A stretch of 56,458 nt of DNA, from positions 1 to 56,458 of IMG/VR virus record IMGVR_UViG_3300027906_002333; one strand, given 5' to 3'. Origin of the DNA: a virus. The notes below the pieces were generated by a model. It did not search any database and was not told where the DNA came from. It saw nothing but the letters and a program-made list of their open reading frames with translations. Each line of letters starts with the position of its first letter. Within the stretch, counting starts at the first letter, position 1. Below, piece after piece: positions 40,203 through 49,340 of this stretch. The position numbers and the translations under genes are program-made.

Positions 40203-41021
40203 ATGGGAACACGCGGTATTAGTTCATTAAATAAAAAACAACAAGCTGAATTATTTGCTAAACTTACTTCAGCAAGGTCAGACATTAAAGACATACGAGC
40301 AACTAAAACACAGCTCAACAATCCCCCTATAAACTTATCTAACAACGAACTATTCGAAGAATATGTAAAAGATTTATCGTGGAAACCTATGCAGAATCAC
40401 GGCCTAAATGATTCTAAGATTGTACTTAATGCAGAAGACATGGATTGGCCAATGCAAGTCAGGGCTTACCTTAACCTAGTTAAAGACGTAGATATAAGTG
40501 CTAAACGTATCGTTGATATGGGTTGTGGTTGGGGTCGCGGTGTTAATACTATTGCAAAATATCACAATGTTAGTATAACAGGTATTGACAACGAAGAACA
40601 ATGTATTGAATATGCTAGACAACATTATCCACAACAAAGATTCCTACAAGGCGAAGAACTAAACCAACAATACGATATTATACTATCGATGTGTTCAGCT
40701 CACTTGTTATTTGAAAAGGGTTTCTTTAATACAAAGTATAATAGTACAATTATTGTTAGTGACTTCTTTGATAGAACTAGTATCAATGAGTTTAAAGATG
40801 CAGTTGAAAAGAATTATACAATAGAATTAGAAGAAGATCAAACACAAGAAACAATTTCAGCTATGGAATATGATATAGCAACTATTGATGGTAGGTTCAA
40901 GGATACAATACCACAAGAAGCAATTAATATTTTTAGAGATATTCAACAAAGCAGACTCCATTTATTTAGAATGGGTGGGCAAAGACAATATAAATATATA
41001 CTATATGCTAAAATGGTTTAA
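40203..41021 (+). CDS. Class I SAM-dependent methyltransferase
   Basis: A 272-residue protein with the SAM-binding motif IVDMGCGWGRGVNTIAKY (motif I), then ITGIDNEEQCIEYA (acidic loop for SAM hydroxyls). The substrate is unknown. It is upstream of ALA synthase on the plus strand, but whether it acts in haem metabolism cannot be seen. Confidence 0.85.
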   Translation: MGTRGISSLNKKQQAELFAKLTSARSDIKDIRATKTQLNNPPINLSNNELFEEYVKDLSWKPMQNHGLNDSKIVLNAEDMDWPMQVRAYLNLVKDVDISAKRIVDMGCGWGRGVNTIAKYHNVSITGIDNEEQCIEYARQHYPQQRFLQGEELNQQYDIILSMCSAHLLFEKGFFNTKYNSTIIVSDFFDRTSINEFKDAVEKNYTIELEEDQTQETISAMEYDIATIDGRFKDTIPQEAINIFRDIQQSRLHLFRMGGQRQYKYILYAKMV

Positions 41022-41214
41022 AGTTTTAAAAGATTTTTGGAAACAATGCGATCAAGTCAGTAAAGAATTGCACCAGAATGGCTATCAAGTCCACTATCAT
41101 CACGGAGGAGTGTTTGTTCATCATATAGAGCCTCCAAAGAAAACTACCCACATAAATACTACAGATGATAGACTTAACAAAGTTCAAAGAAAAGATACAA
41201 GAACTAAAAGATAA
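41005..41214 (+). CDS. Hypothetical protein, 69 aa, overlapping both neighbours
   Basis: Starts MLKWFKVLKDFWKQCDQVSKEL, then HHGGVFVHHIEPP. It overlaps the methyltransferase end and the ALA synthase start. No strong ribosome site. May be real given the amphipathic N-terminus. Confidence 0.4.
   Translation: MLKWFKVLKDFWKQCDQVSKELHQNGYQVHYHHGGVFVHHIEPPKKTTHINTTDDRLNKVQRKDTRTKR
41152..41159 (+). promoter_or_regulatory. Late promoter abutting the ALA synthase gene
   Basis: ATAAATAC on the plus strand, five bases before the ATG at 41165. No ribosome site lies between them, so a leaderless message is likely. Confidence 0.6.
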
Positions 41215-42343
41215 CGGTAATTACCGTGTCTTTAACGATATACTCCGCGAGAGGGGAGATTATCCCAATGCGATATGGTACGGGAAGTACGCAATTAAAA
41301 ACATTGTAAATTGGTGTTCTAATGATTATCTTGGAATGGGACAACACAAAGTGGTGCTCGATGCCATGCATACCGCCCTTGATCAAACAGGTGCCGGTTC
41401 GGGTGGAACTAGAAACATCGCTGGAACAAGTCATTATCATGTAGCACTAGAGCACGAGTTAGCCAAATTGCATAGCAAACAGTCAGCTCTACTCTTTACA
41501 TCAGCTTATGTGGCAAATGAATGGTCACTAATTGCTTTGAAACGTATCATTCCCGACATTGTGTTTTTAAGTGATAGCAAGAATCATGCTTCTTTAATAC
41601 AAGGAATAAGACACAGTGGTGCTGAAAAGAAAATTTTCAAGCACAATGATCTAGAGCAATTAGAGGAACTACTGCGAGACGTCAAAGGAACACCTTGCAT
41701 AGTCTTTGAGTCCGTGTATAGCATGGATGGATACGTCAGTAAATTACCAGAAATTGTTGCATTGGCTAAGAAGTACAATGCCATCACGTACCTCGACGAG
41801 GTTCACGCCGTTGGCCTGTATGGTGAAACAGGTGCTGGATATTCAGCAAAGCTAAGATCACAGGATCAAATCGACATACTGAATGGCACATTAGGTAAAG
41901 CCTTTGGAGTTCAGGGCGGATACATAGCAGGGAAGTCTGACGTTATAGACGCAATTCGTTCTGTCTCCTCTGGCTTTATTTTTACAACATCAATGAGTCC
42001 AGTTATTTGTGCAGGAGCATTGGCAAGTGTCAAGTACTTAAAAGATCACAACGACCTAAGAGAAAAACATCAAGAACGTGCTAAAAGATTAAAGAATTTA
42101 TTTAGAAACAGAGGAATTCCAATAATGGAGAACGAAACACACATTGTTCCGGTTACTGTGGGCGATGCCAAAAAGTGTAAACAGATTAGTGATGAATTAA
42201 TAAATGAATATGGAATATATGTTCAGGCAATAAATTATCCAACTGTTGATGTAGGCACAGAACGTCTACGTTTTGCTCCGACTCCATTCCACACGAATGC
42301 AATGATGCATTCACTATGCGATGCTCTAGAAAAAGTATTGTAG
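41165..42343 (+). CDS. hemA: 5-aminolevulinate synthase (ALAS, Shemin pathway)
   Basis: A 392-residue PLP enzyme of the alpha-oxoamine synthase group. WCSNDYLGMGQHKVVL, GAGSGGTRNIAGTSHYHVALEHELA, the SDSKNHASLIQGIRHS stretch, FESVYSMDGYVSKLPEI, TYLDEVHAVGLYG and GTLGKAFGVQGGYI (PLP lysine) match ALAS closely. It condenses glycine and succinyl-CoA to 5-aminolevulinate, the committed step of alphaproteobacterial haem synthesis. Shemin-pathway genes have been reported in aquatic phage sequences. Confidence 0.9.
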   Translation: MIDLTKFKEKIQELKDNGNYRVFNDILRERGDYPNAIWYGKYAIKNIVNWCSNDYLGMGQHKVVLDAMHTALDQTGAGSGGTRNIAGTSHYHVALEHELAKLHSKQSALLFTSAYVANEWSLIALKRIIPDIVFLSDSKNHASLIQGIRHSGAEKKIFKHNDLEQLEELLRDVKGTPCIVFESVYSMDGYVSKLPEIVALAKKYNAITYLDEVHAVGLYGETGAGYSAKLRSQDQIDILNGTLGKAFGVQGGYIAGKSDVIDAIRSVSSGFIFTTSMSPVICAGALASVKYLKDHNDLREKHQERAKRLKNLFRNRGIPIMENETHIVPVTVGDAKKCKQISDELINEYGIYVQAINYPTVDVGTERLRFAPTPFHTNAMMHSLCDALEKVL

Positions 42344-42360
42344 CAACACGAAAGAAAACA

Positions 42361-42780
42361 ATGAATAAAATAAAGAAGTATATGTATATGGGAATAGGTT
42401 TCCTGTGTGTGGGTATTGCTTACATAGGATTTATTACTCCTGGCATACCATTTAGTATATTCTTAGTCATTGCCGCTTGGGCATTTGCCAAAAGTTCTCC
42501 ACGTATGGAGGCTTGGTTATATAATCACCCTTGGTTTGGCAAGTTTCTAACTAACTGGACTAAGAAAAGAGTATTCCCTACTAAAGGGAAATATGCAATG
42601 ATTCTAGTCATGGCATCAACCTTGGTGTTTACCTGGTTCGCAACAGAGAATCTTAAAGCTATTATGTGGAGCGGAGGCTTTATGGCACTCGTGGCTATAT
42701 GGGCTTGGAGATACCCCGGCTCTGTCGAGGAACACTCACGTAGAATAAAAGCAGGCGAAAGAGTTGCCTGGTTAAAGTAA
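42361..42780 (+). CDS. DUF454 (YbaN-like) inner-membrane protein
   Basis: A 139-residue protein with YMGIGFLCVGIAYIGFITPGIPFSIFLVIAAWAFAKSSPRMEAWLYNHPWFG, the DUF454 pattern of two helices and a P-x-L-P-T-x-P loop. The start at 42361 is chosen over 42316. Role unknown; cotranscribed with ALA synthase. Confidence 0.85.
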   Translation: MNKIKKYMYMGIGFLCVGIAYIGFITPGIPFSIFLVIAAWAFAKSSPRMEAWLYNHPWFGKFLTNWTKKRVFPTKGKYAMILVMASTLVFTWFATENLKAIMWSGGFMALVAIWAWRYPGSVEEHSRRIKAGERVAWLK

Positions 42781-43026
42781 AGAGTATTTCTTTAACTTCT
42801 TAATTAAATTAGTCCTGCCAATGCCTAATGCAATGGCTGTCTTTGTTCTATTACCATCATAATGAGCAAGGTTTTCTTTAATAGCCTTGCGTTCTAGCTT
42901 CTCTAATTCTTCAGGTAATGTTTTTTCTTTAAACTCGGGACCGCTAAACCACTTATCGAATTCATCAATAATTGTGTTTTGCTCACGGTAGTTTTTTGCT
43001 AGATCTGTCCACGAAATTTTAGACAT
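42772..43026 (-). CDS. Fis-family helix-turn-helix protein
   Basis: An 84-residue protein ending LERKAIKENLAHYDGNRTKTAIALGIGRTNLIKKLKKY, the Fis/NtrC C-terminal HTH. It likely regulates transcription. It converges with the DUF454 gene, overlapping its end by nine bases. Confidence 0.85.
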   Translation of the reverse strand: MSKISWTDLAKNYREQNTIIDEFDKWFSGPEFKEKTLPEELEKLERKAIKENLAHYDGNRTKTAIALGIGRTNLIKKLKKYSLL

Positions 43027-43191
43027 AAGTCACTCCTTAATTATGTGCCTCTAAGGGTCGCTAATAATATTTAGTTTATTAAGTACGCATTTAAATTAAA
43101 TAGGTACTAAAAGGTGTAACTTTTTTTACATCTGATAAATAATAGTACGAAGGGCACAACTCTACCAGATTAGGGATTACACGGAAAAAAT

Positions 43192-43743
43192 ATGAAATTT
43201 AAAATGTTAAAACTTATATTGACAGTAGCAATACTTGGTTTATTTACGAGCAACCTAGCTTATGCTGAAAATACAGTAACATCTACTGTTACAGGAACAA
43301 CAACTGTCGATAAGACTCCACCAACTGCATCAGCACCAAACGTAATGATTAATAATCAAGATGTTTGTTCGACTGGTACAAGTGCCGCAGTACAAACACA
43401 GGTGTTTGGTATTGCAGGTGGAACTACAATAAGAGACTTAAACTGTGAACGACTAAAGCTATCCAGATCATTATATGGTATGGGTATGAAGGTTGCCGCG
43501 GTCAGTCTATTATGTCAAGATGCACGAGTATTCGAAGCCATGGAGATGGCAGGTACACCTTGTCCGTATAAAGGAAAGATTGGTATTGAGGCCGCTAAGG
43601 CTTGGGCTGAAAATCCAGAGAAACGTCCTGATTATAACAAGTGGTTAAAAGAAAATGATCTTGAAGCATATGAAAAAGAATGGCAGAATAAAGCAACTAC
43701 TTGGAGCATCGGTATTGGTGCTATTCTGTTGCTTTTACTCTAA
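43192..43743 (+). CDS. Secreted protein with C-terminal hydrophobic end, 183 aa
   Basis: Signal peptide (LILTVAILGLFTSNLAYA), then a Thr-rich part and conserved cysteines (QDVCSTGTSA; NCERLKLSRSLYGMG; LLCQDARVFEAM; TPCPYKG), and a C-terminal hydrophobic segment (WSIGIGAILLLLL). Common in marine T4-like phages, function unknown. Overlaps the next gene. Confidence 0.75.
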   Translation: MKFKMLKLILTVAILGLFTSNLAYAENTVTSTVTGTTTVDKTPPTASAPNVMINNQDVCSTGTSAAVQTQVFGIAGGTTIRDLNCERLKLSRSLYGMGMKVAAVSLLCQDARVFEAMEMAGTPCPYKGKIGIEAAKAWAENPEKRPDYNKWLKENDLEAYEKEWQNKATTWSIGIGAILLLLL

Positions 43744-45901
43744 TCCAGCACTAGCATATACCCAACAGTATAACGTAGGCGATACAGGGCCTAATGGTGG
43801 TACAGTAACCTCTAGTACCTTAACCTCAGTAGTAACTAACACAGAGGTAACACTCAACGGTGGCTTTGAAGATACAACAGTTACAACTAACTGGACCGAA
43901 ACAGTAGTTGAAGAAATTAGTACATCTACGACTACCACACAACAAACATCACAGATAACAGCAACAACAACTTCAAACTTTGTACCAACTATTAATTCAA
44001 GTAATTGGTCAACATCAGGTAGAATCAAGTTACAAGGTGCAACACAATGTAGAACAGGTGGATCAAGTCAAACTGTTGGTGCAGGTGAAGCCTGTACAGG
44101 TTATCAAAATAACGTTAATAACAGTCTTGTAGCAAATACCAATAATTATAATGTTAGCACATTGGGTGGTGGACAAATAAATTCAGATAGATTTGAAATG
44201 GGATTAGATATGACCGTCGCGGAAATACAAGCAGGTTTTGATCTCAACTATGGAGTGACTGTTAAATCACATAAGTCAAACCTAACTGTACCTAACTGTT
44301 CAGCAACTAGTAACGACTGTAAGGACGTATTTAGAATAACTGTAAAACTTTATGGCCAGAACACATCAAACCAGGGAGAAGGTCAGTTTCAAACCTTCAC
44401 CAATTACGTAACACTGAATTACAACGGCACACAAACACATTCATTCACGGGTGCTGTTGGATCGGGGGTACTCACTAATAATAATATAACGGAAGTATGG
44501 GGAGATATGGAACTGTGGGGAGTTGACGCAGGATACCACACAAAGTATTATGGTCCTGTGTTTAGCAATCCTTTCATGACACTAACATATGATGCAGTAA
44601 CAACGATCACACAAACAATAACAAACATAGTTTTAAGCAATCAAACAACAGTTTATAATACCAGCGAAGATGTATTAACAAGTGTGTTCATAGGTGACCC
44701 TACAACAGATACAACTATTCCAGAAATAGACTTCACAGAAATAGATTCATTTGAGATAACAATAGCAAATGACGAAACAGGTGGTGGTATTGAAATGGAG
44801 TTTAGTGTTGAAGTAGACGAAACAACTAACGTGGCAACAGTTGAAATGGAAACAACTAACATGGACACAGGTGTTGTTGCAATAGATACTATTGTTGAAA
44901 TAGATCTTAACCTAGACTTTGGTAGCATGGACACAGGTCCTATGGACGTTAATATGCCAAGTGTTGAATCAATTGAAGCAGACATTGGATCACAGATTGA
45001 TACTGCGGTTGCTGATGCTGTCGCAGAAATAGAAATAGACTTACCTGATATGTCAACGGACATGGGAGCACCAAGTACAAATATGGAAATGGCTGATGCT
45101 GGACCAGTAATAGAGATGCCAACTGATACTAGTTCTAGTTCTAACACAGAATCAACTGCTACTACAGAAACAACTACAACAGAACCTGAAGTAGACGCTG
45201 GACCAGAACCTACAACTGAAATAAGTACAAGTGAGGGGAATAATAATGAGTCGTCAACGCAAGAGAATGTTTCCGAAAGCGAAAGCTCAGAGAGTACAGA
45301 AACGTCTGAGTCATCAACAGAAAACGTACAAGAGTCCAGTGAAAATGCTGAACAGCCAGTGGAAAGTAGTAACAGTGAATCAGAGGAATCAGCAGAAGGA
45401 GATACTGACGCTGATGGAGATTCCAGTGAATCAGAAACCGAATCCGAAACCGAAGATACAGGAAATACAGAATCCGATGGGAACAAAGACGAATCTTCTT
45501 CCAGGGGAGAAAAGTCTGAAGGAAAAGACGGAGATTCTAAATCAGACAAAAATAACAAGAGCAAGAACAACAAGTCCAAGTCTGAGAAGAAAAAGGAATA
45601 CGTAGAAAAGAAAGTAGCAGAAGCCAAGCAGAAGATTGCTACTAGAATACTTGCCGCGATGGCAGATACTTATAGTGCTATCAACGAAACAACAAAGATT
45701 GCACTGATCTCAAGTTTAACAGATACTAAGAACTTCCAAGCATACCTAGACAAACAGAACGCATTACCATTAGATTGGTATACAGATGAGCAGATCTATA
45801 CTGAAATGCCTATGCTATTAGATCCAGCAGGCATACTATATGATATGGCACAAGACAAAATTATGGACGAAATGATCATAATGCAATACGATTTAAACTA
45901 A
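43670..45901 (+). CDS. Large secreted protein with acidic Ser/Glu-rich region, 743 aa
   Basis: Signal peptide (RIKQLLGASVLVLFCCFYSNPALA), a Thr/Asn-rich beta domain with FEMGLDMTVAEIQAGF, then a long low-complexity acidic stretch (about residues 480-650), and a C-terminal helical domain. The start at 43670 gives a clean signal. Likely exported; may interact with the envelope or extracellular surface. Function unknown. Confidence 0.72.
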   Translation: MKKNGRIKQLLGASVLVLFCCFYSNPALAYTQQYNVGDTGPNGGTVTSSTLTSVVTNTEVTLNGGFEDTTVTTNWTETVVEEISTSTTTTQQTSQITATTTSNFVPTINSSNWSTSGRIKLQGATQCRTGGSSQTVGAGEACTGYQNNVNNSLVANTNNYNVSTLGGGQINSDRFEMGLDMTVAEIQAGFDLNYGVTVKSHKSNLTVPNCSATSNDCKDVFRITVKLYGQNTSNQGEGQFQTFTNYVTLNYNGTQTHSFTGAVGSGVLTNNNITEVWGDMELWGVDAGYHTKYYGPVFSNPFMTLTYDAVTTITQTITNIVLSNQTTVYNTSEDVLTSVFIGDPTTDTTIPEIDFTEIDSFEITIANDETGGGIEMEFSVEVDETTNVATVEMETTNMDTGVVAIDTIVEIDLNLDFGSMDTGPMDVNMPSVESIEADIGSQIDTAVADAVAEIEIDLPDMSTDMGAPSTNMEMADAGPVIEMPTDTSSSSNTESTATTETTTTEPEVDAGPEPTTEISTSEGNNNESSTQENVSESESSESTETSESSTENVQESSENAEQPVESSNSESEESAEGDTDADGDSSESETESETEDTGNTESDGNKDESSSRGEKSEGKDGDSKSDKNNKSKNNKSKSEKKKEYVEKKVAEAKQKIATRILAAMADTYSAINETTKIALISSLTDTKNFQAYLDKQNALPLDWYTDEQIYTEMPMLLDPAGILYDMAQDKIMDEMIIMQYDLN

Positions 45902-45919
45902 ATACAAACGGAGAAAACA

Positions 45920-46390
45920 ATGGCAGAAATAGAATATAAGGGCATAAAAGTTGGTGGTAGTAAACTATTATTAGTACTGCCGTTAGTAGGTACTATTATT
46001 GGTGGTCTTTGGGGAGGCTTTGAGCTTTTCAATAGATACCAAATGATGGAAGAAAAGATTAATACCTATGTTGCTCCTGATTTAAGCACCTTTGATAAGA
46101 AGTTAGCAACTGTACAAGCAGAGCTTGATATGGTACTAGAAGAAGTAACACTAGTGGCTGACGTAGCCAAAGAGCTTAAAAACGACTTACGTGGTGATGT
46201 AAGACGTATCGAAAAGATCGTTGAAGATGTTGAAAGTAGAGTTAAGAACGACAGTAGAGAACTTAACACAGACATCAGCGATGCAATCAAAGATATCAAG
46301 CAAGAGATGGCTGACCTTGAAGCGAAGATTGAAAAGCAAATTAAACTTGCTTTAGAAAATCCTTTAAGTAATATGGCTACTACGAAATAA
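45920..46390 (+). CDS. Membrane-anchored coiled-coil protein, 156 aa
   Basis: One membrane helix (KLLLVLPLVGTIIGGLWGGFEL) then a long coiled coil (KLATVQAELDMVLEEV through EMADLEAKIEKQIKL). GGAGAAAACA precedes it. Forms an operon with the two secreted proteins. Confidence 0.7.
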   Translation: MAEIEYKGIKVGGSKLLLVLPLVGTIIGGLWGGFELFNRYQMMEEKINTYVAPDLSTFDKKLATVQAELDMVLEEVTLVADVAKELKNDLRGDVRRIEKIVEDVESRVKNDSRELNTDISDAIKDIKQEMADLEAKIEKQIKLALENPLSNMATTK

Positions 46391-46399
46391 CTTTAAACT

Positions 46400-46798
46400 T
46401 TACGTACCGCTATTAGGATTAACTGGGGTAATACCTATACCATTCTGTACGACACAGGCTCCACCTGTTTCTGGGAATAAAGCAACTAATGTCCAAGTTA
46501 ATGTTCTTGTATTCATAAACATAACTCCTGGCTGTTTTAGTATTGTTCCACCTGGTATTTGAATTGATATTTCCATCTGTAAGAAGGGCACTTCTTCGTA
46601 CCTTTTAATCATCTTAAATGTTTCTTCTGCCGTACTACAATCAATTAGCATAGGCAATTTATTAAAAGGTCCTGGTTCAGGTTGTGGCCCTAGTTCAGGT
46701 TGTGGTGTTGGTGTTGGATTAACATCTTCAGATGTACTGGCTAATGCACCAAATGACATAGTGGACACTAGAAATAGTATTGCTAAGAATTTAAACAT
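46400..46798 (-). CDS. Secreted protein, 132 aa
   Basis: Signal peptide (FKFLAILFLVSTMSFGALA), then a Pro/Gln-rich linker (PTPTPQPELGPQPEPGP), then a domain with cysteines (IDCSTAEETFKMIKRYEEVPFLQ). Function unknown. Confidence 0.7.
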   Translation of the reverse strand: MFKFLAILFLVSTMSFGALASTSEDVNPTPTPQPELGPQPEPGPFNKLPMLIDCSTAEETFKMIKRYEEVPFLQMEISIQIPGGTILKQPGVMFMNTRTLTWTLVALFPETGGACVVQNGIGITPVNPNSGT

Positions 46799-46824
46799 GG
46801 TAATATACCTCCTACGTATATTTC

Positions 46825-47403
46825 CTAAATATATTTAGAAAATGTTTGTCTACTGCAAAGTTCAAGAGCTTTTAAGTATTGCTCTTCTTCATTAAAGTCA
46901 AACACACTATGGTTACTAGGCTGTGCAAACAACCAAGCACCTTGTCGTATTTCATTAGCTAATTGGTCTTCAGTCCATACACTCATACCAGCAAACATTC
47001 TCCAACCCTTAGGAGTGTTACCAGTTGATAGTTTTTCTATCATAAGCATATCACTTGTCATAGCTAATTCATTGCCGCTCTTTAATGTGTTAGTACTTTG
47101 CCATTCATTCGTATGTAACAACAGAACTGATGTATCATTAACAGGTCCGCCTTTGTGAACAAATGTTTCTTCCAATGCAGGATCAAAAGGTATATCTTTA
47201 AGAAGTCCTAGACTTGAACATCTAAATTGACTAGGCTTATTTAAAATGACTCCCATGACTTCACCGCCTTCACGGTGTTCATAAATGTAAACAACCGAAC
47301 GAGCAAACACGGGACTATTGTTTAGTACAGGGCCAGCAATTAATAACTGCCCACTATATTTCGTATCCACGTTTCTAACTCCAGTCTGGTAATGGTCCGC
47401 CAT
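46825..47403 (-). CDS. YqgE/AlgH (DUF179)-family protein
   Basis: A 192-residue protein with GQLLIAGPVLNNSPVFARSVVYIYEHREGGEVMGVILNKPS and VHKGGPVNDTSVLLLHT, the DUF179 signature. Biochemical role unknown. It overlaps the 79-aa basic gene. Confidence 0.88.
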   Translation of the reverse strand: MADHYQTGVRNVDTKYSGQLLIAGPVLNNSPVFARSVVYIYEHREGGEVMGVILNKPSQFRCSSLGLLKDIPFDPALEETFVHKGGPVNDTSVLLLHTNEWQSTNTLKSGNELAMTSDMLMIEKLSTGNTPKGWRMFAGMSVWTEDQLANEIRQGAWLFAQPSNHSVFDFNEEEQYLKALELCSRQTFSKYI

Positions 47404-47614
47404 ACTTTTTGCCTTTTATCTTCTTTCCGCCTACCGTTACACGTTTCTTGCCAACCTTATGGCTTTTACTTCCTGATCGTGTTCGTAGACCTTGCGACTT
47501 ACAAGAAGCTAAATTCGATGCACCTAATGAACTATCAGGTCTAGAAGACCTACATAGTTTCTTTGATGCTTGAGCTTCGAGCTCTGCCTTAGTGTCTAAA
47601 TCAACTATTTTCAT
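47375..47614 (-). CDS. Small basic protein, 79 aa, internal-protein-like N-terminus
   Basis: Starts MKIVDLDTKAELEAQASKK, then SLGASNLASCKSQGLRTRSG and a Gly/Lys tail. Resembles the 11978 protein in its Ser/Lys/Cys pattern. A late-like ATAAATA lies just before the start. Confidence 0.55.
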   Translation of the reverse strand: MKIVDLDTKAELEAQASKKLCRSSRPDSSLGASNLASCKSQGLRTRSGSKSHKVGKKRVTVGGKKIKGKKYGGPLPDWS

Positions 47615-47625
47615 TGCAAATATAT

Positions 47626-47841
47626 TTATCTATATTTGTCTGCTGGGTTGTCGTATCTGTCTCCATCGTCACATAGTTTAAATGTTAGCACTTTACGAGG
47701 ACCTTTCGTTGTATTAATAGAAATGTCTCCTGATTTCTCGAAGTATTCGATCTTTGTAATCTTTGCTTTGTCATTGTATTTCCCCACTTGTATTTCTTGC
47801 CCAACCTCTAGGTTGATTGCTAGGTTTCTTAACTGTGTCAT
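47626..47841 (-). CDS. Hypothetical beta-rich protein, 71 aa
   Basis: Reads LAINLEVGQEIQVGKYNDKAKITKIEYFEKSGDISINTTKGPRKVLTFKLCDD, a small beta barrel by pattern. AAGGAGAACTCC precedes it. Function unknown. Confidence 0.65.
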   Translation of the reverse strand: MTQLRNLAINLEVGQEIQVGKYNDKAKITKIEYFEKSGDISINTTKGPRKVLTFKLCDDGDRYDNPADKYR

Positions 47842-47903
47842 TGGAGTTCTCCTTCCGGTACTACTAGAACGTAGTACTGTCTTTCTTGTATTAGTATTTA
47901 ACC

Positions 47904-47917
47904 AAGGCCCCGCTGTA
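47904..47917. repeat. 14-bp direct repeat, copy 1
   Basis: AAGGCCCCGCTGTA, identical to 48577-48590. The two copies flank the HemD-like gene. Confidence 0.6.
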
Positions 47918-47979
47918 CGGTTTTCAAATAACCTATTTTAGTTGTTTAACCTAGAACTTGTAGCTAAATATTTCAGCAT

Positions 47980-48567
47980 ATGATAGTTTATACACAAATA
48001 AACGAACCAAATAACCTAAAAGAGGGTGAAATTTGGCTACCTTGCTTGGAAACTAGCCCAACTAAACACCGACAGAGTTGGAAACAACCACTATTAATTA
48101 CTCATATTGATGCAATTAAGCACTATGACTACGATATAGTACCGTTGTTAGATCAAGTAGTACATTGTATAGGTCCTAAAACTTACGATAGATTAAAGGA
48201 TATGGGCTTTACACAAGTACACTTACACGGTCTAGTTGCAGAGGACATCAAGATAAACCAAATGCCTATAACACCTTGCACGTGGTTACACGGCGATCGT
48301 TACAGTAAAGACTTTAGTACCTATAATGGGGTCACTGCTATAAAAACCTTCACTACTTCATTATGTGAGGGGTCACTATCCAAAATAAAAGAGATGGTCA
48401 CTACTGGAAAACCACCATCTAAAATTTTTGTCTACTCAGATTTAGTTTGCCAGGCCCTCCAAGAATTTGGTGACTGGCCCCAGACTGAATTGGGCTTGAC
48501 AGAGAGTTGTGAAGCAGATTCGTCTAAGTGGTTGAAATTAAACACTTTTTACCCCGGCGAAGAATAA
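47980..48567 (+). CDS. Uroporphyrinogen-III synthase (HemD)-like protein
   Basis: A 195-residue protein whose order of elements resembles HemD: LLITHIDAI, then VVHCIGPKTYDRLKDMGFTQVHLHGLVAE (the G-x-K-T-x-x-x-L-x-x-x-G-F strand-turn), PCTWLHGDRYSKDF, and KIFVYSDLVCQAL near the end. It is shorter than bacterial HemD (about 240-270). If correct it cyclises hydroxymethylbilane. The tetrapyrrole context (ALA synthase, haem oxygenase) supports it, but sequence evidence alone is modest. It is flanked by 14-bp repeats. Confidence 0.5.
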   Translation: MIVYTQINEPNNLKEGEIWLPCLETSPTKHRQSWKQPLLITHIDAIKHYDYDIVPLLDQVVHCIGPKTYDRLKDMGFTQVHLHGLVAEDIKINQMPITPCTWLHGDRYSKDFSTYNGVTAIKTFTTSLCEGSLSKIKEMVTTGKPPSKIFVYSDLVCQALQEFGDWPQTELGLTESCEADSSKWLKLNTFYPGEE

Positions 48568-48576
48568 TTTTACCAA

Positions 48577-48590
48577 AAGGCCCCGCTGTA
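48577..48590. repeat. 14-bp direct repeat, copy 2
   Basis: AAGGCCCCGCTGTA, ten bases after the HemD-like stop. Confidence 0.6.
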
Positions 48591-48698
48591 AGGGTCACCG
48601 CCTGAGACCAAAAACCTTCCATTTTATGGGCGGTACAGCAGGTCAAGGTGTCATCCACAGCCTCTCGATTTATTTTTAACTAACCTTGCCAAAATAGG

Positions 48699-48727
48699 TT
48701 GACTTTTTTAGACGGTGAGCTTATTAT
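48699..48727 (+). promoter_or_regulatory. Early promoter 1
   Basis: TTGACT, 17-base spacer, TATTAT. The ATG at 48738 is only 10 bases beyond the -10 element, so the message may be leaderless. Confidence 0.75.
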
Positions 48728-48737
48728 AAAGTATATG

Positions 48738-48956
48738 ATGAGAACACTTATGATTCTGACATTTGCGGTAGTCGTTGGTATTGCAATGATTTCAAATGTA
48801 AATGCAGAAGAGGAAAACTGGTCTAACAAGATCAATAATTGGGTCGTCACTGAAAAACAGGAGATTATAGAGTACCAAAAAAATAGCTGGGCAGAAGGTA
48901 AAGCTCAATTGGCTAGAAACTGGACTCAAATAAAATCCTTATTTCAAGGCAAATAG
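48738..48956 (+). CDS. Small secreted protein, 72 aa
   Basis: Signal peptide (TLMILTFAVVVGIAMISNVNA) then a helical basic/acidic tail (WSNKINNWVVTEKQEIIEYQKNSW). The start is uncertain (48735, 48738 or 48750); no good ribosome site, directly behind promoter 1. Confidence 0.55.
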   Translation: MRTLMILTFAVVVGIAMISNVNAEEENWSNKINNWVVTEKQEIIEYQKNSWAEGKAQLARNWTQIKSLFQGK

Positions 48957-49003
48957 GCTCAATTAAATTAAACTACTATAAAAGAGGCATTAGGAGGCCC
49001 GTA

Positions 49004-49261
49004 ATGAAAAAATATATTGCAATAATATTGTTAGGAATCTTCACTACGGGTTGCTCCGTTTCCACTATGTCCACTAACCCCAAATATGAATGGCTCACTG
49101 GCTCAACAGCCGCCTATGGTGACAAAGAAGGCGATGTCTGTTATACTTGTGGAGAGAATTTTATCTTTATTCCAAATGAAGATTTAGGCTCTCTGAAGTC
49201 AGCGAAGCGAAACGGCTTCCAATGGGGTTGCAATTCAAAAGATTGTGTCCCAGGTTATTAA
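49004..49261 (+). CDS. Small lipoprotein, 85 aa
   Basis: Lipoprotein signal (KKYIAIILLGIFTTGC), then GDVCYTCGENFIF and NSKDCVPGY with paired cysteines. AGGAGG precedes it. Function unknown. Confidence 0.75.
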   Translation: MKKYIAIILLGIFTTGCSVSTMSTNPKYEWLTGSTAAYGDKEGDVCYTCGENFIFIPNEDLGSLKSAKRNGFQWGCNSKDCVPGY

Positions 49262-49266
49262 ATTAA

Positions 49267-49340
49267 GGGGGAGTGGTATAATGGTATTACACGGGTCTCC
49301 AAAACCCTAGATCAAGGTTCGATTCCTTGCTCCTCTGCCA
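49267..49340 (+). tRNA. tRNA-Trp(CCA)
   Basis: 74 bases with encoded CCA. Loop CTCCAAA gives anticodon CCA. The acceptor GGGGGAG pairs with CTCCTCT with two G-U pairs. Confidence 0.82.

Noticed and set aside
44653-45627. 324-aa minus-strand ORF opposite the large secreted protein
   Set aside because: Its Ser/Leu/Val-rich low-complexity sequence is the mirror of the acidic repeat region; no ribosome site and no recognisable domain.
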